Assembly: GCA_025360685.1 (NCBI GenBank)
Contig: JANYBR010000130.1
Span: 1 to 8,160, forward strand
DNA: 8,160 nt
Origin: Pseudomonadota bacterium
GTDB lineage: Bacteria; Pseudomonadota; Alphaproteobacteria; Micropepsales; Micropepsaceae
Reading direction: 5' to 3'
The translations under genes were made by a program, and so were the position numbers. The notes beneath the pieces are model-generated. The model did not search any database. It saw only the letters and a list, made by a program, of their open reading frames with translations, and was not told where the DNA came from. Positions within the stretch are counted from its first letter, which is position 1; the number at the start of each line of letters is the position of its first letter. Below are positions 6,229 to 8,160 of this stretch, in pieces.

Positions 6229-6858
6229 ATGGCGGCCTTTTTGGGAAATCTTCGCAACGTCGTGATCGCGGGCTTCGTGCTGGCGGCGCTCGTTCTTCTT
6301 ATCCACCTGCAGCGCGACGGTTGGAACGTCGACGCCGAGACGTTCGTCGGATTTGTGATCCGCTGGGCTCACATTATTTGCGGTGTGATGTGGATCGGGT
6401 TGCTCTGGTACTTCAACTTCGTCGCCACGCCGACCATGCCCAAGATCCCGGACGATCTAAAACCCGCGCTCGGGCGCTTCATCACGCCGGCTGCGCTGTT
6501 CTGGTTTCGCTGGGGCGCCATGGGCACGATCATCTTCGGTATCCTGCTCGCCGGCATCAACCGCTACATTGTGCAGGCCTACACGCTCGATATCGTCGAC
6601 GCCAACGGCGCGTTCTCGTCCACGACCTATCTGATGATCGGCATCGGCATGTGGCTGGGTACGATCATGTGGTTCAACGTCTGGTTCGTGATCTGGCCGA
6701 ACCAGCAAAAGGCGCTGAACATTGACAATCGCTTTCCCGACCTCGCCGGGCCGGACAAGGCTGCTGCCGCCAAGACCGCTGGACAATTCTCCCGCATCAA
6801 CACACTGCTCTCCATACCCATGCTGTTCTGCATGGCCGCCGCGACTCACTGGCCCTAG
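6229..6858 (+). CDS. PuuD-like (urate hydroxylase membrane domain, COG3748-type) integral membrane protein
   Basis: Integral membrane protein of 209 residues with about five hydrophobic segments (roughly 10-28, 43-63, 87-110, 132-156 and 190-206). The segment RWAHIICGVMWIGLLWYFNF (45-64) matches the RWxHxxxGxxWIG signature of the membrane region of urate hydroxylase PuuD. WFRWGAMGT and MWFNVWFVIWPNQQKAL (148-163) are further family landmarks. Full-length PuuD is about twice as long, with a C-terminal cytochrome c domain. No CxxCH heme motif is present here, so urate oxidation should not be assumed. Short relatives are, as I recall, often misnamed antitermination protein NusG. H26, H48 and H207 are the only histidines. 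It occupies the place where secF is expected after secD, has its own strong ribosome binding site and is closed by an intrinsic terminator. The exact function is unknown. Confidence 0.8.
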   Translation: MAAFLGNLRNVVIAGFVLAALVLLIHLQRDGWNVDAETFVGFVIRWAHIICGVMWIGLLWYFNFVATPTMPKIPDDLKPALGRFITPAALFWFRWGAMGTIIFGILLAGINRYIVQAYTLDIVDANGAFSSTTYLMIGIGMWLGTIMWFNVWFVIWPNQQKALNIDNRFPDLAGPDKAAAAKTAGQFSRINTLLSIPMLFCMAAATHWP

Positions 6859-6882
6859 GCCGCGGAGTTGGCCGACTATCTG

Positions 6883-6915
6883 GAGCCGCCGGAGCGATCC
6901 GGCGGCTCTTTCGTT
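6883..6915 (+). terminator. Intrinsic (rho-independent) terminator after the puuD-like gene
   Basis: A perfect 11-bp GC-rich stem (6883-6893 with 6898-6908) with a GCGA tetraloop, followed by TTTCGTT. It lies 24 bases after the puuD-like stop and ends only nine bases before the ATG of the next gene. It probably ends transcripts from yajC-secD or the puuD-like gene. The T-run is interrupted, so some readthrough into the next gene is possible. Confidence 0.8.
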
Positions 6916-6924
6916 GGGTGAACG

Positions 6925-7758
6925 ATGACCGCATCCGAGCAAGCCATCGCTCAAACCGTCAGGCGCGCAGATCCCGACCGTTACTTCTCGGCCCTGTTCG
7001 CACCGGCCGCCGCGCGTCCGTATCTGATGACGCTCTACGCGTTTAACCACGAAGTGGCGCGGGTGGCCGAGACGGTGCGTCAGCCGATGATGGGCGAGAT
7101 CCGGCTCGAATGGTGGCGTGAAACGCTCGAAGGCGCCCGCAGCGGCGCGCCGCGCAATCATGCCATTGCGCGTGCGCTGAGCGATCTTTTCATTGCCCAC
7201 CCGCTGCCAGCCGATCTGTTCTCGGCCATCCTTGACGCGCGGGCCTTTGATTCATCGGCTGAGCAATTCGCCGACTGGAATGCGGCCGAGCGATATGGCG
7301 ATCGCACATCGGGCAATCTGATGCGCCTTGCAGCACGCATTCTCGGTGGCGGGGACGAAACGGACACGCTCGCGAGAGAAGCCGGCATCGGCTATGCGCT
7401 CGCGGGATTTATTCGCGCGCTGCCGTTCCATGCGGCGCGTCACAAGGTGTATCTGCCGCAGGATTTGCTTACGGCGGTCGGCTTGTCGCCGGACCAGATC
7501 ATGGCTGCCACGTTCGATGTAAAGGTCAAGGCCGCCATCGCGCAGACGGCGCTGCGGGCGCGCGAGCATTTCCTTGCCGCCAAACGGCTGCGCACACCGC
7601 GTGCGCTGCTGCCGGCATTTCTTCCGGCCGCTCTCGTTCCGCTTTACCTACGGCTGGCGCGCCGGCGCTGGTTCAACCCGCTGCGGCACTCCGGCGATCT
7701 ACCCTTGCATCGTAAGCAGATGACACTGCTGGCGGCAGCGCTACGCGGACGGATCTGA
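6925..7758 (+). CDS. Squalene/phytoene synthase-fold protein, NDUFAF6-like, probably non-catalytic
   Basis: Predicted cytosolic or membrane-peripheral protein of 277 residues with the all-helical isoprenoid synthase fold. FSALFAPAAARPYLMTLYAFNHEVARV (21-47), PMMGEIRLEWWRETL (54-68) and RHKVYLPQDLL (172-182) match the trans-prenyl-transferase (SQS/PSY) family. Both catalytic aspartate-rich motifs are missing: the first DxxxD site corresponds to NHEVARV (41-47), and the second to LPFHAARHKVYLP (166-178), with no paired aspartates. That pattern matches the NDUFAF6/COG1562 short relatives linked in mitochondria to respiratory complex I assembly, so carotenoid or hopanoid synthesis should not be inferred. 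No other isoprenoid genes are nearby. ATG 6925 is the first start and gives the usual family N-terminus, although the ribosome binding site is weak and a terminator sits just upstream. The stop abuts trmFO. Confidence 0.88.
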   Translation: MTASEQAIAQTVRRADPDRYFSALFAPAAARPYLMTLYAFNHEVARVAETVRQPMMGEIRLEWWRETLEGARSGAPRNHAIARALSDLFIAHPLPADLFSAILDARAFDSSAEQFADWNAAERYGDRTSGNLMRLAARILGGGDETDTLAREAGIGYALAGFIRALPFHAARHKVYLPQDLLTAVGLSPDQIMAATFDVKVKAAIAQTALRAREHFLAAKRLRTPRALLPAFLPAALVPLYLRLARRRWFNPLRHSGDLPLHRKQMTLLAAALRGRI

Positions 7759-8160
7759 TTACTCGGCTGCGTCCTTCGCGGCGCCCAGCCAGGTTTGCAG
7801 GTCCACGATCGCACGATGCGACTGCGCACGTTTGCGGTCCTTGCCGCGAGTTTTTGCGGGCGGCTCGGGGAACAGGCCGAAATTGACGTTCATCGGCTGG
7901 AACGTCTTCGCGTCGGCGCCGCCGGTGATATGAGCCAGCAGCGCGCCGAATGCTGTGGTGATCGGCGGCGGCTCGGCCGTTCCGCCAAGCAGCTCGGCCG
8001 CCGCGAACCGGCCGGCCAGCAGGCCGATCGCGGAGCTCTCGACATAGCCCTCGACGCCGGTGATCTGCCCGGCAAAACGCAAACTTGGCCGTATTTTCAG
8101 GCGCAGCTGCGCATCCAGAAGCCGCGGCGAGTTGATGAAGGTGTTGCGGTGCAGGCCGCC
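7759..8160 (-). CDS. trmFO: tRNA (uracil-54,C5)-methyltransferase TrmFO, C-terminal part (5' end outside window)
   Basis: Folate- and FAD-dependent enzyme that makes 5-methyluridine at position 54 of tRNA, taking the carbon from methylenetetrahydrofolate. Only the last 133 residues are in the window; the N-terminal FAD-binding Rossmann region is beyond the right edge. On the - strand the frame opens with GGLHRNTFINSPRLLDAQ, then RLKIRPSLRFAGQITGVEGY, ESSAIGLLAGR and the MNVNFGLFPEPP block, all highly typical of TrmFO/Gid. The lysine- and arginine-rich tail (KTRGKDRKRAQSHRA) and a helix close the protein. A TTG at 8082 is an internal leucine, not a start. The stop TAA (7759-7761 on the + strand reads TTA) directly touches the TGA of the opposing squalene-synthase-like gene, with no bases between them. 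Confidence 0.97.
   Translation of the reverse strand, partial: GGLHRNTFINSPRLLDAQLRLKIRPSLRFAGQITGVEGYVESSAIGLLAGRFAAAELLGGTAEPPPITTAFGALLAHITGGADAKTFQPMNVNFGLFPEPPAKTRGKDRKRAQSHRAIVDLQTWLGAAKDAAE

Noticed and set aside
4821..6257. 478-codon open frame on the - strand opposite secD
   Set aside because: Shadow of secD codon bias in GC-rich DNA; it encodes a His/Asp/Arg-rich sequence with no recognisable family.
6925..7758. Annotation as an active phytoene synthase (carotenoid pathway)
   Set aside because: Both aspartate-rich motifs are absent and no carotenoid or hopanoid genes are adjacent.

Overview
The window reads as a housekeeping stretch of a GC-rich alphaproteobacterial chromosome, most likely Hyphomicrobiales (Rhizobiales) on the Bradyrhizobium/Xanthobacteraceae side. 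Three things point there: the protein sequences, the gene order (serS, surE, pcm, LytM lipoprotein, an opposing DUF815-type ATPase, yajC, secD, squalene-synthase-like gene, opposing trmFO), and long palindromic intergenic repeats of the kind common in that group. I see no phage, transposase, CRISPR, tRNA or rRNA signal. The placement rests on recall of families and synteny, because no search could be run.

Left part (1-3236, all + strand): the C-terminal third of seryl-tRNA synthetase; a 404-base gap holding a bipartite palindromic repeat; surE (nucleotidase); a second repeat of the same architecture in the surE-pcm gap; pcm (protein L-isoaspartate methyltransferase, GTG start); and a lipoprotein with a degenerate LytM/M23 domain. 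surE, pcm and this LytM lipoprotein recall the bacterial surE-pcm-nlpD survival/repair cluster.

Middle (3229-6161): an AAA-type ATPase of the DUF815 family on the - strand, overlapping the lipoprotein gene tail to tail by 8 bases. It is divergent from yajC-secD, the accessory part of the Sec translocon. A plausible sigma70-type promoter for yajC-secD lies in the divergent gap. secF, normally next to or fused with secD, is absent here.

Right part (6162-8160): in the slot where secF is expected lies a 209-residue membrane protein related to the membrane domain of urate hydroxylase PuuD but without cytochrome c. It has its own strong ribosome binding site and is followed by a clear intrinsic terminator. 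Next is a squalene/phytoene-synthase-fold protein that lacks both aspartate-rich catalytic motifs and resembles NDUFAF6-type complex I assembly factors. It abuts, tail to tail with no spacing, the 3' end of trmFO on the - strand.

I found no convincing new multi-gene system. The points most worth a second look are the secD-without-secF arrangement, the two apparently non-catalytic enzyme-fold proteins, and the paired palindromic repeats flanking surE.
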